Assembly (NCBI GenBank): GCA_003868215.1
Contig: QWDQ01000038.1
Coordinates: forward strand, 124,001-188,000
From: Pseudophaeomoniella oleicola
Taxonomy: Eukaryota; Ascomycota; Eurotiomycetes; Phaeomoniellales; Phaeomoniellaceae
Length of the DNA: 64,000 bases
Direction: 5' to 3'
Shown: positions 45,240 to 57,532 of the stretch, piece after piece
How the letters are laid out: each line of letters starts with the position of its first letter
Position numbering within the stretch: the first letter of the stretch is position 1
Made by a program: the position numbers and the translations under genes
Notes under the pieces: generated by a model
What the model saw: the letters and a program-made list of their open reading frames with translations, nothing else
Told to the model about the DNA's origin: nothing
Database searches by the model: none

Positions 45240-47557
45240 GATAACAAGTACAGTAACCGATGAGGGTTGGGTTGGTAGTTGGTGAGCTTTGAGCTTCGGA
45301 GGGAGATGAGCGAGTCGGTCAGATAAGGCTTGCTCCGACCGCCAGTCTGCCAGTGACGACAGAGACTCAACAAAGATGATGTTCTCAGAGGATGGGCGAG
45401 GATTTAATCCAGGATGAAGCCGAGGAAGACTGGAGATGAGGAACGGAAGGATAGATTGAGGAGAAGATGAGAAGAACGATAGCAAGTTAAAAGGTAAGAT
45501 GAGATGAGATGAGGCAAGGTCAGTTGAGGTCAGTGGAATGGCATGAATCTAATCGGGATGTCGTAACTTCGTTTCTGGATTAAAGAGGGAGGTTAATTCG
45601 GAGTTAAAAGTCGCCGCTTGCTGGCGGGTAATGTCGTACCAGGCGGTAACGGAATATTGCAGTTAAAGTGTTTTAGGGAGGTGGAACAAGAAAAGGGCCC
45701 GCTGATAAGCATCTCCATGGTACAGTAGCAGCGCGAGAGCATTTGATATCACTTCACAGGAACCATTAATTACTGTAGCACAGTATCTCTACAGTACATG
45801 TACTGATTGTGCGATACTACCAGACGGAGTTATTGGTTCCATGTGGCTGCCATTGACTGTACGTAACCACAGCCAATCGACACCCATGGCAAAGCAGAGA
45901 ATAACCAGCTTTTCATGCAAGATCTACTCATTCAGTTCCGGTACCAGGCGAGCAGGTTCATTCGTAGATGATCATTTGTTTGCTTCACTGCAATCTAGTT
46001 GTCTGTTTGTTTGCCTGGAGAGGGGGCTAAAAGGTAAACTGAAAGAAGGTAGATCTCGGATGCATACAATTAAGCAAGCAGCAAATAAGCAAACAACTGT
46101 GAATCACACAAACTTCAACTGCTGTGAGACTGCCCCGTGAATTTGGAATGAAAGCCTCACATTCAAGAAAGCTTCCATTGGATAATCTACCAAACAAATA
46201 TACTCTTTCAGCCTATATGTACCCGGAAGTCTTGCTATTATCAGCTTGTGAGTTCAGAACGAAACATCTCATTGTCGAAATAAGGAGGTTCAGGTAGAGT
46301 GATAGATGCCTGGGCATCGTGATAAAGTGGCAGTCAATGACTGAAACCATAAATAGCGTATCACTTTACAATACGGTAATCTAGGCAACACTCGGATATC
46401 GACGCATGTCCCATCACATTCAATCCCAGTACCTGTATCCAATGATGATGACGCCTGTGTTCAGTCTGCTGTGAAACTGGAAGGGAGTATCATACCATCC
46501 ACAGGTGAGAACCTCTCGCAGACCTACCTAAAGACATCTGCCAACACTTACAGGGAGGTCATCGTAAACTCGACCAACTTACCTTACCGGCAGACAGACT
46601 GTTTTCGTAGGTGGATAAGGTATTATTATTATCTCTTCTGCTTTTGAATCTCTCCCGTTAATTATCGTACGGGCAAATCCCTTATCAGCAACAATCGCTC
46701 CACTCCCAGCTAGATCCCTACTCCTCTCCGGAATCTGTGTTCAGCAGGTATAATACTCGGTATACTTCTCTCGCGGTGATCTGCCTCTCAAATCATCACA
46801 ATGTCAAGACAAGCCGACATCCTCATGTTTTGCCTCTCATAGGCCCTCATCAGTGTCAGAATCTATAAGGACTGGTGAGATTGACGTTCTAATCACACCG
46901 CCTCCATGTGAGGATCTAGAAGTCGGTCAATAGGTGCTGCACACCTATCAAACTGAGCCAGCCTCGACATGTGATACCTTCATGCAAGAAGAGCTTTTCA
47001 TGTTGGATTTCCCAAAGTACTCTCACCAGTACGCGAATATTCACATTAGGTGTGATGGAATGCATGGCATGGTCCGAAAGACCACCTAGAGCGTCGATAA
47101 ATACATAATAACTAATTTTTACGTCATAACGCTGAATGTATATCGCTAAAGAGAAAACATATCCCTGAGTTCCATGTCGCGACTGTCCTTCATGTCTGCT
47201 GGCCAACAGAGAGCCTGCTGGAAGAAAAAACAAAACTTTTGGAACTTCCCTGCCATCCTGACCTGTCCATCCGTCCAGTCACTCGGATAACCAATATGAA
47301 ATAGATCGCAAAGGTTGAATCGTATTGATAATCGTGTCTGCAACTGGCCCCGGGACCAGGTGCGGTGGCCGAGCACCGCAATGCCAACAATGCCACGAAT
47401 GTCATGTCGGAAATGGAAATAAAAATAACAGTTGCTGTGCTCTGATGATCGCTGAAATGCTAGATAGACCGTTCCTGAACCTCTCACCAACGCCGGTACA
47501 TAAGGACGAAATGGCAAAACAAGAGATGATACGCAATCACCACTTTCAAAAGCATGA
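45240..47557. other. Intergenic, 2.3 kb, nothing recognised
   Basis: It holds the NBR1 promoter and the Barentsz 3' flank. Open frames at 45841-46140 and 46916-47583 do not resemble any family. No tRNA box pair was seen. Confidence 0.5.
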
Positions 47558-49599
47558 TCATTGTGGTGCGTAGTAAACACCACCAGGTGTTGGAGAGTAG
47601 TAGAAGCCTCCCGGAGGGGTCATCATACCACCCATACCCATCACTCCTCCTGGCGGTGCCATGGGATAGCTGAAGCCAGCCGAAGACTGCAGTTGCGAAG
47701 GGTCATAATAATATACCATACCATTCGACTCATGCGCTACCATGTGACCTGGATTCGCTTCCACCCCCGCCGGAGCTGCCGGTGGAGGTACTGTCGGCAC
47801 CATAAAAGGTATGTTTGATGCTTGGGGAACGAATGTTGGTGCCGTAGCAGGATTATATCCGCCGAACTCGCCATTGGGACCAGGATAGAAGACCGCTCCA
47901 GGAGCATATGGATTAGGTACAAATCCAGATGGGGGCATGGGGAAAGGCTGAAATGGTTGAGCATGGATGGCACCTTCTGGAATCTGAGATAGTGGAGTTG
48001 CTGAGGCCTGACTGGGGTGAGAAGGGTGTCTAGAATGCGGCAGGAAGGAGGGCGCTTCTTCTGTAAACGCAGTTGCATTGACCTGGGTTGGGACTTGCTG
48101 GTGGAATGGTTGCTCTATTTGCTGAGGTGGTGGATGAAAGTGAAAATGTCCTGGTCCCTCAATATCCGAGACGGATACAGTTTTGCGCGGACTTGGATGG
48201 TACATAGGAAGATTGTTTGGATGCCGTTCTGACCTCATACCTTCGTGCGTGGGAATGTAAGGTGGTGGTGGCATTATGACAGAAGCAATGGGGATAGCAC
48301 CGTTTACTGGTGCGACCGAATTGTCTGCATTTGGAGCAGTTTGCACCGATGGGGGAAGCCGGACGACAGGCCTTGCCATTTCAGGGAACGAAACAGATGC
48401 ACGAGGGAGCATCGTACCCCCGGGTGATCTGAGATCGTCACCGCCAAAACCACGACCGAATGATGATCTCCGACTCATCGCGACACTGGGGGTGTACACG
48501 CTACCGTATGCACTCGTTCTTCTGCTGCCATGGAAACTTCCCCGGCCTCTTCCCCTGGAGAAGCTTTGCTGATTGGGCCGAAGTGCACGGGGAATGAAGA
48601 TAAAGGATCGTTCAACTGCAGGGAATATATAGCGAGGGGAGGCATCCGGTAATGAGACGCGGACTGGCTTATCTCTCCGTAACGGGGGTCGATGGTTTGG
48701 TAGAAGTGTGTGCTGCTTCTTGGCAATGGTTTGCACCGATTTTCGTTCTTTCATCCCCGGAATATATACGACAACTGGGACGTTGCCGAGTACAATTGTA
48801 GTATTGAACGTGCGCGGAGGGTGCGCCTGTGTCGCTACGTTCGCATTCCTAAATAACGCCGGTACCGCGCTGCTGGGCGTTGCGACGGGTTGAGCAACGG
48901 TCTCGTGCAGGTCGTGCGACCATTGGTGGGTAGCGGGCTCTGGTGCTGGACGTCTTCACTAAGTCAGAATGGCAATTGTACATGTCTTCGAACCACTTAC
49001 GCATAACCGGCACCGCCAAACTGCGCTCTGCCACGGCCTCTCCCACGGCCAGGCGCTCTGAACCCATTCGTCGCCCCATGGTTCCTGTTGTCATGCAGAA
49101 AGAAACCTCCTCGATTAGGTACGAAAGCTGGATTGTCCCTTCGCTCCTTCAAATATGCCTCATGATCTCGCCGGCTCCTGTCTGCCAGACTTTCTCGAGC
49201 TGCGCCATTGACTTTTTGTTTTCCCGCGCTTTCTTCCACATTTGATTTCGGTTCAACAGCATCCAAATAGACATCCTTCACTTTGCCAACATCTGCTGTA
49301 GGTGTTGACCCGTTGATGGTTTGTTTAGTGTCCAAGGCACCGTTCAACGAGGTTTGCTCATGCTGCGCAGCTCTCGGCGCAGCCGTCGGGATGAGCTTCG
49401 TTGGTACTTCTTCTGGCTTGATTGATTCATCCTCGCTGATTTCACTTGCGTCGGCATCGACATCATCATGGGTTGTTACAGAGCCTTCGGTGAGAGAATC
49501 ATCTTCAACGTCTCCAGCTTGTGAACCTTCCTCTTCACCTTCATCATCCGTGCGTCTACGGCGCCTCAACAGTGGGTCTCTTCTTCGTGTAGGCGCCAT
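47558..49599 (-). CDS. Barentsz/CASC3-like exon junction complex protein
   Basis: Exons 49599-49001 and 48953-47558 encode 664 residues. The first exon has an acidic N-terminus (DDEGEEEGSQAGDVEDD) and the Btz/SELOR core: DRSRRDHEAYLKERRDNPAF and VPNRGGFFLHDNR, which wrap around eIF4AIII. An RG stretch (APGRGRGRGRAQ) follows. The strong GTAAGT donor leaves phase 2, and only an AAG acceptor at 48954 restores the frame to PEPATHQWSHDLHETVA, which is conserved in fungal Btz. The rest is Pro/Gly-rich (PPGGVMGMGGMMTPPGGFYY). CASC3/Barentsz is the cytoplasmic EJC subunit used in mRNA localisation and decay. Many yeasts lack the EJC, and its presence fits an intron-rich filamentous fungus. Confidence 0.87.
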
Positions 49600-50178
49600 G
49601 TTCTCGGTTATCCCAAGGTAATGACAAGCTGTTAATATCTTGTGGTCTGATTGAAATGCGATGTTGAAGAAACCGCTGGTGGGAAACAAAATAGCTTAGA
49701 AAGAATGGAGGATTATGTCACTTGCAGTGAAGCCAGCGGTGCTTGGTCCTAGCGAGAATTAAGAAGCAAAAAAGAGGACAAGTCGTAAAGTCCGAGGGAG
49801 AAAACAAAAGGATGACCTAGCAGAAAGACATCAAAAGGCCAGGGCTGCGGTGTCTTGTGTAAACTTGCAACTGGTGCCTCGAGAATTTGGATTCGAAGTT
49901 CTATCATCATATTGCACTTCTGGCCATAGCACCTTACCTTACTAAGCGACGAGGATCTTTCCCTATCCCCGACTCCACTCTGACTTCACATCACCTCACT
50001 TCGACATCAATTGGTATGATATTCATCTCAGGCTCGACATGTTACCGCATATTTCAACTTCTGTATCTTCTATTCAAGAGATTTCATCTGATATTGAGAC
50101 CACACTCTCAGTCTCAGAGTTAAAACATCGCCAATACCAGAAGTACTATGTACATTGAAACACCTCCAACACTGCCTT
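49600..50178. other. Barentsz upstream and NOP13 downstream region
   Basis: Both neighbours are on the minus strand. No gene is supported in these 579 bp. Confidence 0.6.
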
Positions 50179-51396
50179 TCAATCAAACGTGACCTTAGTC
50201 CCTTGAGGTTTTACAGCGGCGCCTGTCAATCTCTGAACTGTTGCCTTTTCATAGCGTGAATCATCCGACTTAGGCGCCGACTTCCTATCCAATCTGTATC
50301 TCGCTGCCGCAGATCCATCAGCTTCTACCCGGGAATTTTGTTGGACTCGCTTGGCCTGTGCAGGATTGACTCCTGTGGCCTGCTCTATCTCAGCTATCGC
50401 CCCTATACTTGCGGCGTGATCGTCATCCGTGGTATTCTTGCCGAACCGTTTCTTATACCTCGTTGTAGAATCCTCCGCGAATTCCATTCGGATTTTTCGA
50501 CCATGGATGCTGCGAACATGGATTTTTTGCCTGCGAGATTGGATCTTCTCGACTCCACTAGGTGAATCCCCATCCACGGATCTATTATCTTCCTCGTCGT
50601 TTTCGCGATCGACTTCGACCCAGCCTCGCATTGCTGATTCGGCGGCAGAAACGTCGTCGAATGTGACCCACGCATAACCCTTGCATTTTCCTGAATCCTG
50701 AAAGGTGGCCAGATGTATGTTTTCGATAGAGCCACATTGTGAAAAATGATTCCGGAGGTCCTCCGCTGTTATGTCGAAACTCAAATTGCCGACGAATATT
50801 TTCTTAGACGGAGGATTAGACGGTCCCGTCTCTGCCTCGGCCTTTTCGGGTCTGCCTTCGAAGCTTTTGGCATTTTTGATTAAAACACGTCTACCGCCCA
50901 GTAGCTGTTCACTCAGCGCGATTGCAGCTTCCTGAGTTTCACGGGTAGCGAAATCAATGTAGGCGAAACCTTTGTTTTGAGGTTTCCCATTCTTCGGGGG
51001 TCCTTTGGGTAGATGTACCCTAGTAACGTCTTGAGTTGTAACGCCAGTATCTGGGCGAGTCAAGAATCTCGTAAGATCCTCTTTCGTCGTAAAAAATGCG
51101 AGGTTTCCTATCCAAACGCCACATTCTGCTCTTGGCTTTTGGGGCACTTCTTTTGGTGTCGCGCCCGCAGTGGCCTCATTAGATGTCTGCAATGCATCCT
51201 CTGTAGATGAACTAGACGTTGGCTTTGAGACCTCTCCGTTTCCCACTTTCTTGAGGATCCCGGCCTTCTTTGCCTTCCTCAACGACTTTTTAGATGGCGG
51301 CTCAGGAGCATTTAGATCTACCTCGATCTCTTCAGAATCTTTCGAGATTGCATTCGCCTTACGCTTCGTTCCTGTGGCACTTATCTCATCTGCCAT
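50179..51396 (-). CDS. NOP13: Nucleolar RRM protein Nop13
   Basis: Single exon, 405 residues from MADEISATGT (yeast Nop13 has 403). A basic N-terminus with KKSLRKAKKAGILKK precedes RRM1 (about 92-175), with GVWIGNLAFFTTKEDL and NKGFAYIDFATRE, and RRM2 (about 198-300), with KKIFVGNLSFDITAEDL and CKGYAWVTFDDVS. The RNP1 and RNP2 aromatics are present in both. An acidic loop and a basic tail (TRYKKRFGK, RLTGAAVKPQGTKVTF) follow. Nop13 sits in the nucleolus and 90S pre-ribosome-related fractions. I use the ATG at 51396. An in-frame extension to 51459 would add hydrophobic residues not expected for this family. Divergent from IEC3 across 385 bp. Confidence 0.85.
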   Translation of the reverse strand: MADEISATGTKRKANAISKDSEEIEVDLNAPEPPSKKSLRKAKKAGILKKVGNGEVSKPTSSSSTEDALQTSNEATAGATPKEVPQKPRAECGVWIGNLAFFTTKEDLTRFLTRPDTGVTTQDVTRVHLPKGPPKNGKPQNKGFAYIDFATRETQEAAIALSEQLLGGRRVLIKNAKSFEGRPEKAEAETGPSNPPSKKIFVGNLSFDITAEDLRNHFSQCGSIENIHLATFQDSGKCKGYAWVTFDDVSAAESAMRGWVEVDRENDEEDNRSVDGDSPSGVEKIQSRRQKIHVRSIHGRKIRMEFAEDSTTRYKKRFGKNTTDDDHAASIGAIAEIEQATGVNPAQAKRVQQNSRVEADGSAAARYRLDRKSAPKSDDSRYEKATVQRLTGAAVKPQGTKVTFD

Positions 51397-51781
51397 GATG
51401 TATAAAGTGAGAATGGGAAACACTCCCAGCGTGACAAGAACGAATGATGTTTGTGTCACCGCTCAGGACAAAGTTGTGGTTCAAAAATTGATGATCCAGA
51501 ATCGTAAATTTTACAAAATCCGGGGTAAAAGCTGACCTATCGTATTCTGGGCAAGTTTCCCGGAACATCTTTTAGTGAACCGACGCGGTGGGTGTATCCA
51601 TACCGTAGCAATCAGCGCGATTACTCGGCGACAGTCGAAGCCCTCACAATCTAGGCACACCCTTCGGCGGGCTTCAACACCAGTATTTCCCGAAACTCTC
51701 TCTTAGTTTGTTCTACACGTAGTGTATGAGTCGTACTGCCACCTTGCGCCTATTCCCGCTTCATCGACCTCCAAACCCGAG
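51397..51781. promoter_or_regulatory. Divergent spacer between NOP13 and IEC3
   Basis: It must hold both promoters. Nothing else is recognised. Confidence 0.5.
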
Positions 51782-52910
51782 ATGTCCCTTGAGCAGGGTG
51801 CAGAGGTCGAGCCACCCGCTTCTTCCACCCAAGATGTCGAGATGGCACAGAATCCACCCGTCAGGTCCACGCACAAGTCATTCAAGTTCGTTCCTATTGT
51901 CCAGGTCACCAGTCGCATGACACTGACAAGCACGCAGAAAGAAGTACCGTAAGATCATGATTACGTTTGGTGATAAGATCGAGGAGAGCAACACCATATA
52001 CGGCGACATGAAACGAATGGAAGATATCAGTCGCAGACTAGCAGAGCAGAATGAGTAAGCGCGGACTTATAGAGGGGAAGAGCAAATGCTGACTTGAGGA
52101 AGTCAAATTCTAGAACTATTGTACGACCTCAACGCGAGCCCAGAAATTACACCCGATTTCCGCTATGACCTTAGCACAACTGGGAAGCCCAAGGACGTTC
52201 CGGAAGAAACGACCATGGCGTATGATATCCCTACCGCTCACGCTGCTCTGACCGAAGCGCGACAAGAGCTTCGCAATGGTGAATTATCTCCTGTGGAATA
52301 CAGACGGTTGGAGGAGTCTATATTGCGCAGTGGTGCTTTCGCACCGGCACGATCTTACTTGCCTCTGTTGTCAGTACCCCATCGTCCCGCCACTGCAGAG
52401 GACGTGAACGCTAGCGACACAGACAGCAATGCAGGGTTTGTGTCAACACAGCATGAGGACTTCTACAAGCAAGAGCTCGATGACTTTTTAGCTGGCGATG
52501 CTACTAACAGGAGGCAATCGAGTTATTCCACTCTGCTCAAGTCTAATGACCGTGCAGTGGAGCGAGACAGGGATGCAGCACTGCATAATCCAGTATCGGT
52601 CTACAATTGGCTACGCAAGCACCAACCTCAAGTGTTCTTGCAGGATAAGGAGAACGAGGGAGATAAGACGACTAGTCGCTCATCCAATGCTCGAGGTTCC
52701 AAACGAGTTAGAGACGACATGAAGTCGGAGGTGGATATGTACGATGAAGAAGGCATAGCCCTAGAGCCTAAAGCATCCGCGAGAGGGAAAAGAAAACGGG
52801 ATGACGACGGGGGTTACAGACCGAAAGGCGGAAGTAACAGATCTGCCAAGAGAAAGCGTGAGGATGGCGGTTCCAGAAGAAGCAGCAAGAAAACGGAAAC
52901 TCCTGGATAA
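51782..52910 (+). CDS. IEC3: INO80 complex subunit Iec3
   Basis: Exons 51782-51885, 51938-52054 and 52103-52910 encode 342 residues. The spliced N-terminus reads THKSFKKKYRKIMITFGDKI then MEDISRRLAEQNDQILELLY, which is the Ino80_Iec3 family core. The two splices are what reveal it. The second uses a GAAG acceptor at 52102; the more obvious TCTAG at 52113 breaks the frame. The middle has PTAHAALTEARQELRNGELS and EYRRLEESI. The C-terminus is basic and lysine-rich (GKRKRDDDGGYRPKGGSNRS) and likely carries nuclear localisation. Iec3 is a subunit of the INO80 chromatin remodeller found in fission yeast and filamentous fungi. An upstream ATG at 51726 is out of frame and may act as a uORF. Confidence 0.88.
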
Positions 52911-53360
52911 CTTGGGAAGGTGTACATCTTCCATCGGGATGAGCTCTTTATCGAGGTGTGCTCGATGTGACGCCGTCGTATTCTTCAATTCGTTGACATC
53001 GGGCCCGTTCTGGGTGCCGATGGGAGCCTGGCAGGCCGTCCCAGATATCCGAGCTGTATTGTCTAGACTTACCCGGTTGCTTGTTCAAGTATCTTACTCT
53101 CACGCCTTCGGAAATTCGTTGAACATGTGCCACGTTCAGTTCTTTTACTATATGCTACGTCCGTAAGTGTATGTATTGTTAGAGCCACGCTCATATTACT
53201 AAGGTACGTAGTAGAGGCCCCATGATGTACTACGCAAGGTAGTAACTAGGAACATTTCGGCTTCACGCGGTCGGTCGGTCGGCCTGGCGGAGGAGTACGG
53301 CGTCCGATCAGATGGGCCCCATTATTTAATTAATCTGACTACGTCCTACGTAATTAGTAG

Positions 53361-53372
53361 TACTACGTAGTA
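53361..53372. repeat. 12-bp palindrome TACTACGTAGTA
   Basis: Exact copy of the palindrome found at 2583-2594, 2609-2620 and 60805-60816. Confidence 0.9.
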
Positions 53373-53628
53373 GTTGGCGTTGGTTTTCTCCCTTGGAGAC
53401 TAGGCGAAATGCATTCCGTGCCTAGGTTGGGCTGTGATGATTATTATTATTATTATTGTCCTCAATACTGGGAAAAAGTACAGTAAGCAATCGGGAGCAT
53501 ACAATTTCCAACCAACTTTACCCATTATATAAGGTATCAAGGGATGGTGACAGACTCTCAAATGACTCCCTTGGAATAACACCGTGCGCAATACTCTCAT
53601 CCACCCTGTCGACGACACTGCGATTACC

Positions 53629-53704
53629 CACGAACAGGGATTGACCCCGATGTTGACACGGAGCCAAACCTTTACTGCCCTTCCCAGTTGAGCCACTATC
53701 TGGC
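53629..53704 (-). pseudogene. tRNA-like relic
   Basis: Read on the minus strand, GTGGCTCAACTGGGA resembles an A box and GGGGTCAATCCC a B box, at tRNA-like spacing. The flanking ends do not form an acceptor stem (CAGATAG against TTCGTGG), the T-loop lacks TTC and the D-stem has a mismatch. I take it as a decayed tRNA or tRNA-derived element. Chance resemblance is possible. Confidence 0.25.
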
Positions 53705-53724
53705 TTGACTCAGACGTTGCGATC

Positions 53725-56700
53725 ATGGCGGGGATGGAACAGCTTGAAATACACAGCAAGGTGACTAAATGCTGCGCAATAACAGAGAAGCCAACATGCT
53801 GATCACATGTCGATAGGACTACCTAGTCCGCTGGGTTACCGTGAAGCCCGAATATACAATCTCATGGAGTATTCAACCCCACAGGAAGTCCATACAATTC
53901 GGTATATTTAAGCGTCCCAGCTCTGCGCCCGGTCTTGCTAGCAGTCCCTCTGCCATTCTTCCCACTGCGCCGCAGCCATCAACCCTAGACTCCACCAATC
54001 TTTCCAACGATGACGCTTCTGAGAAGTCAGCTGCGAGCACTGCGGTCAACAAAATGACTGCCGTTGGCATGAAACCCATACATTGGTTCGGGAAATGCGA
54101 AGCGGACAAGATCACATCTGGGAAGTACGAGGTAACTGCGTCAGACGAAGGCGGGGCATATGCCTTGGTATTTGACAACACGTTCTCGAAATCTCTCTCA
54201 AAGACAGCAACATTCGTTTTGGTGGTATATCCTACAGCTCACCCTCCGTTATTGAATACACAGGCGGTAAACCCCCAGACAGCAGCAGTCAGTGTTCCGA
54301 ATGGATCGGCGCCTGCGCCAAAAGGCAGTCCTGCCTTAAGGCCTGCAAAGGACTCCACGGATGATCTTTCGAGGACCACGTCACAGCAGTCTGTTCCTAC
54401 GATTAATGGCACATCAACCGTGCGCCCCGGCAGCTCCTCGAGTAGCACGCCCTCAACACATACCGGAATACTAGCAAAGAGACGGAGGAAGCGGCATCAA
54501 GGATATGCCAAGAGATTCTTCTCTCTTGACTATACCTCGTCAACCTTGTCTTACTACCATGATCGTAATAGCTCCGCCCTTCGGGGAGCTATACCGCTTT
54601 CTTTGGCCGCAATTGGCGCAAATACTGCGACTCGGGAGCTAGTCGTGGATTCTGGTGCGGAGATTTGGCATTTGAGAGCAAGTAACCAAGCCGACTTCGA
54701 ATCCTGGAGCAATGCGCTGGAAAAGGCTACAAAATCAATGAACGAAGCGCGATCCCCGAGTAATGTTCAGCTTGACGCCCAGGGTCTCTCTCCGGGGGGT
54801 AATGGCACTGACGAAGACCGAAAGTGGGCACAAATCGAAGCCCTGGTGGGAAGAGTGGCTGGAATAAGAGATGCTGTCCGACGGCTTGCACAGAACACTG
54901 AAAATGGGCTACCAACCACGTCTTCTGCAATTGCTGAGACTGCTTCAAATGCGAGTGACGCGGGTGCAGAAGAAGATCAGAGATTTGAAGAGCGACGATC
55001 CTTTTGGAAGCGTAAGCCAAGCGGTGCGAGTTCACAAAGCAGCATCTTTGGTCGGCGCAGTGTCTCGGCTCAGGGAGCGTTATCAGGATCGCCTACCGAC
55101 GGGCCAGCATTGAGGAGTAGCAAGTCTCGGTCCCAACTTCGCGTGCTACCGGAAAAAACGCGCCGGGTACAGCAATTGGACTCTCTGGAAAGTGATATGC
55201 ATAACCATTGCAAAGCATTGCTACACGATTTGGATACTGTCATCGCAGACTTCACCAACCTAACCGCGAGAAATAAGCAGCAAAGACAACCCCCAAATAC
55301 GTCAGCGGAGTCACGCCTCAGCATCCAGACACTGGAATCCGAGGAATTCTTTGATGCTGATGATGGTGGCGCCTCGACCTTTTTGACAATTCGTGAAGAC
55401 AGTGACGGTACAGAGGAAGAGACGAGTGTAGATGGCGAAGACTTAGGGTCGAGCAGTGAAATAGAGGAAGACGACGACTTTACATACGGCAATCGGCGCA
55501 GAGCTGGAAGCGCATACTCGGCCTTTCCTCCCAAAGCGAAGACCTTGGCGCCATTACCATGCAAGTCGATCAAACGCAGGGCAGGGATCCCTCCGCCATC
55601 GATCATGCCTCCCAGCCTTATTGGATTCCTCCGGAAGAACGTTGGCAAGGACTTGTCCACTATTTCCATGCCGGTATCCGCAAACGAACCAATCTCCCTA
55701 TTACAACGAGCAGCTGAACAACTCGAGTATTCGGAGCTTCTCGACCGTGCAGCTAGTGCCACTGATGATGTCGAACGGCTGATTTATACGTCCGCGTTCG
55801 CCGTATCAAGTCTCTCAAGTACCCGCATCAAAGAACGCTCTATTCGCAAACCCTTCAACCCTATGCTTGGAGAGACATACGAATTGCTCAGAGAAGACAA
55901 GAATTTCCGCTTCATAGCTGAGAAAGTCTCTCACCGACCCGTTCAACTTGCCTTCTGTGCTGAATCACCGGAATGGACTTTCACGCAGTCTCCTTGTCCG
56001 TCTCAGAAATTCTGGGGCAAGTCATCAGAGATCATCACTGAGGGCAAAGCACGCCTTCGACTTCATTCCTCCGGTGAGACCTATTCTTGGTCCAGTGCCA
56101 CAACCTTCCTGCGTAATATCCTTGCCGGAGAAAAGTATGTCGAGCCAGTCGGAACGATGACTGTAATCAATGAGACCACAGGACAGAAGTGCGTCATCAC
56201 TTTTAAAGCCAAAGGTATGTTCTCTGGTCGGTCCGAGGAAGTAAGCGCCCAAGCGTACGATACGTACGGATCGGAACTACCGCTCGGCCTAAACGGCACG
56301 TGGACGACGTCCCTTCAGCTTACAGAGCACGGACACACCAAGCACGACAAAACGATCTGGTCAGTCGGACCCCTTGTCGAGAGACCCGAAAAACACTACG
56401 GCATGACCCGATTCGCCGCCGCTTTGAACGAAGTCACCCCGCTGGAAGATGGCAGAATCCCACCCACCGACTCCCGTCTCCGTCCGGACCAACGCGCCCT
56501 CGAGCAATGCGACTACGACACGGCCGAGAAGCTCAAGAACCAACTGGAAGAACGCCAACGCTCGCGCAGAAAACAAATGGAAGAAAAAGGGGAAAAATGG
56601 ACCCCCCGATGGTTCGTACCCGTCACCACTTCTTCATCCTCACCACCACCACCTCTACCGAACACCAACCCAACCGACCCCTCCTCCACCCTTGCATCGT

Positions 56701-56891
56701 CCGCCGCCACCACGGAAAACACATCCGCACACCAACACGAAAGCGAACAAGACTCGGCGCCAACCTGGCGCCTCCGAACCGGCAAGGACGGCTACTGGGA
56801 CGAACGCGGTCGAGGCAGTTGGACCGGCGTCGTCAACGTGCTCGCTGTCAGCGATGCAGCGAATGTCACTTTCGGGCATCAACAGAGGTAG
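53725..56891 (+). CDS. OSH3: Oxysterol-binding protein homologue Osh3
   Basis: Exons 53725-53760 and 53817-56891, joined in phase 0 across a 56-bp intron, encode 1036 residues. Exon 1 supplies MAGMEQLEIHSK and exon 2 continues DYLVRWVTVKPEYTISW, the GOLD-like N-terminus specific to Osh3. A PH domain lies at about 229-317 (HQGYAKRFFSLDYTSSTLSY). A FFAT motif is EEFFDADD at residues 521-528, in acidic surroundings. The ORD domain (about 614-946) has KPFNPMLGETYEL and EKVSHRPVQLAF. Osh3 binds PI4P at ER-plasma membrane contacts through VAP proteins (Scs2) and controls PI4P turnover by Sac1. The ORD fingerprint has HRP instead of HHP, which I recall as common in Osh3-like proteins that may bind PI4P but not sterol. 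Confidence 0.93.
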
Positions 56892-57532
56892 TCAGTCTGT
56901 CAGTCAGTCGGTAGAGTAGGTAGATAGATAAGACAGAGAGGGGAGATAGATGTTTTTAATGGAAGAAAAAAAACACAAAATATGATCCATGACTTCAAAC
57001 CTCGCCTTTTTTTTTGGAGATGTAGACTTAAAGGAGACTCGTTGGAATGATTCATAATGAGGAATATATATATATATATATCCTCCTCCCTCACAATAAG
57101 AAGATTTTTACGAAATAGATAAAAGGTTTGAACTACCCCTGTGCCGCGACTTGGACGGAATGGGAAGGGGTCCTTGTCTCTTTATGGTTATGTTATATCA
57201 TGCGAAGGTCTGGGTCCTTTTGAGACTGTGATGTGAATACTCTGATGATGAAGCTCTCCTATTAATATAAATACGACTGTCTAGAAACCCTCCACCGACC
57301 AACGTCCGCCTTCTGCTGTTTCCATTTTGATTGTCAAATAGGTCCTACGTGCGGAGGTCGCACGTCTGGCACGACACAACCTCATGTATGTACATGTAGA
57401 GACAGAGAGGCGTACTCTAAAACCGGGATATTTAAGACGGTCTTAAAGCCAAGGTCAGTACCGTGCTGTCAAATGTGACCTCCTCGATAGACCTACTGGT
57501 ACATAAGTATCCAGTTGTCAAAGTCGTCGTGT
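56892..57532. other. Convergent 3' region
   Basis: It lies between the ends of OSH3 (+) and the basic 133-residue gene (-). An (AT)n tract lies at 57063-57081. No gene is seen. Confidence 0.6.

Larger units (their letters stand above)
52911..53724. other. Repeat-marked intergenic region upstream of OSH3
   Basis: It contains TACTACGTAGTA at 53361-53372, related TACGTAGTAG at 53205-53214, an (ATT)n tract at 53440-53457 and a tRNA-like relic at about 53629-53704. No protein gene is supported. Confidence 0.6.

Noticed and set aside
55070-55762. 230-codon minus frame over OSH3
   Set aside because: Antisense shadow of the Osh3 linker and ORD domain.
56300-56919. 204- and 156-codon + frames at the OSH3 end
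   Set aside because: Alternate frames of the Osh3 C-terminus, Pro/Thr/Arg-biased because of base composition.
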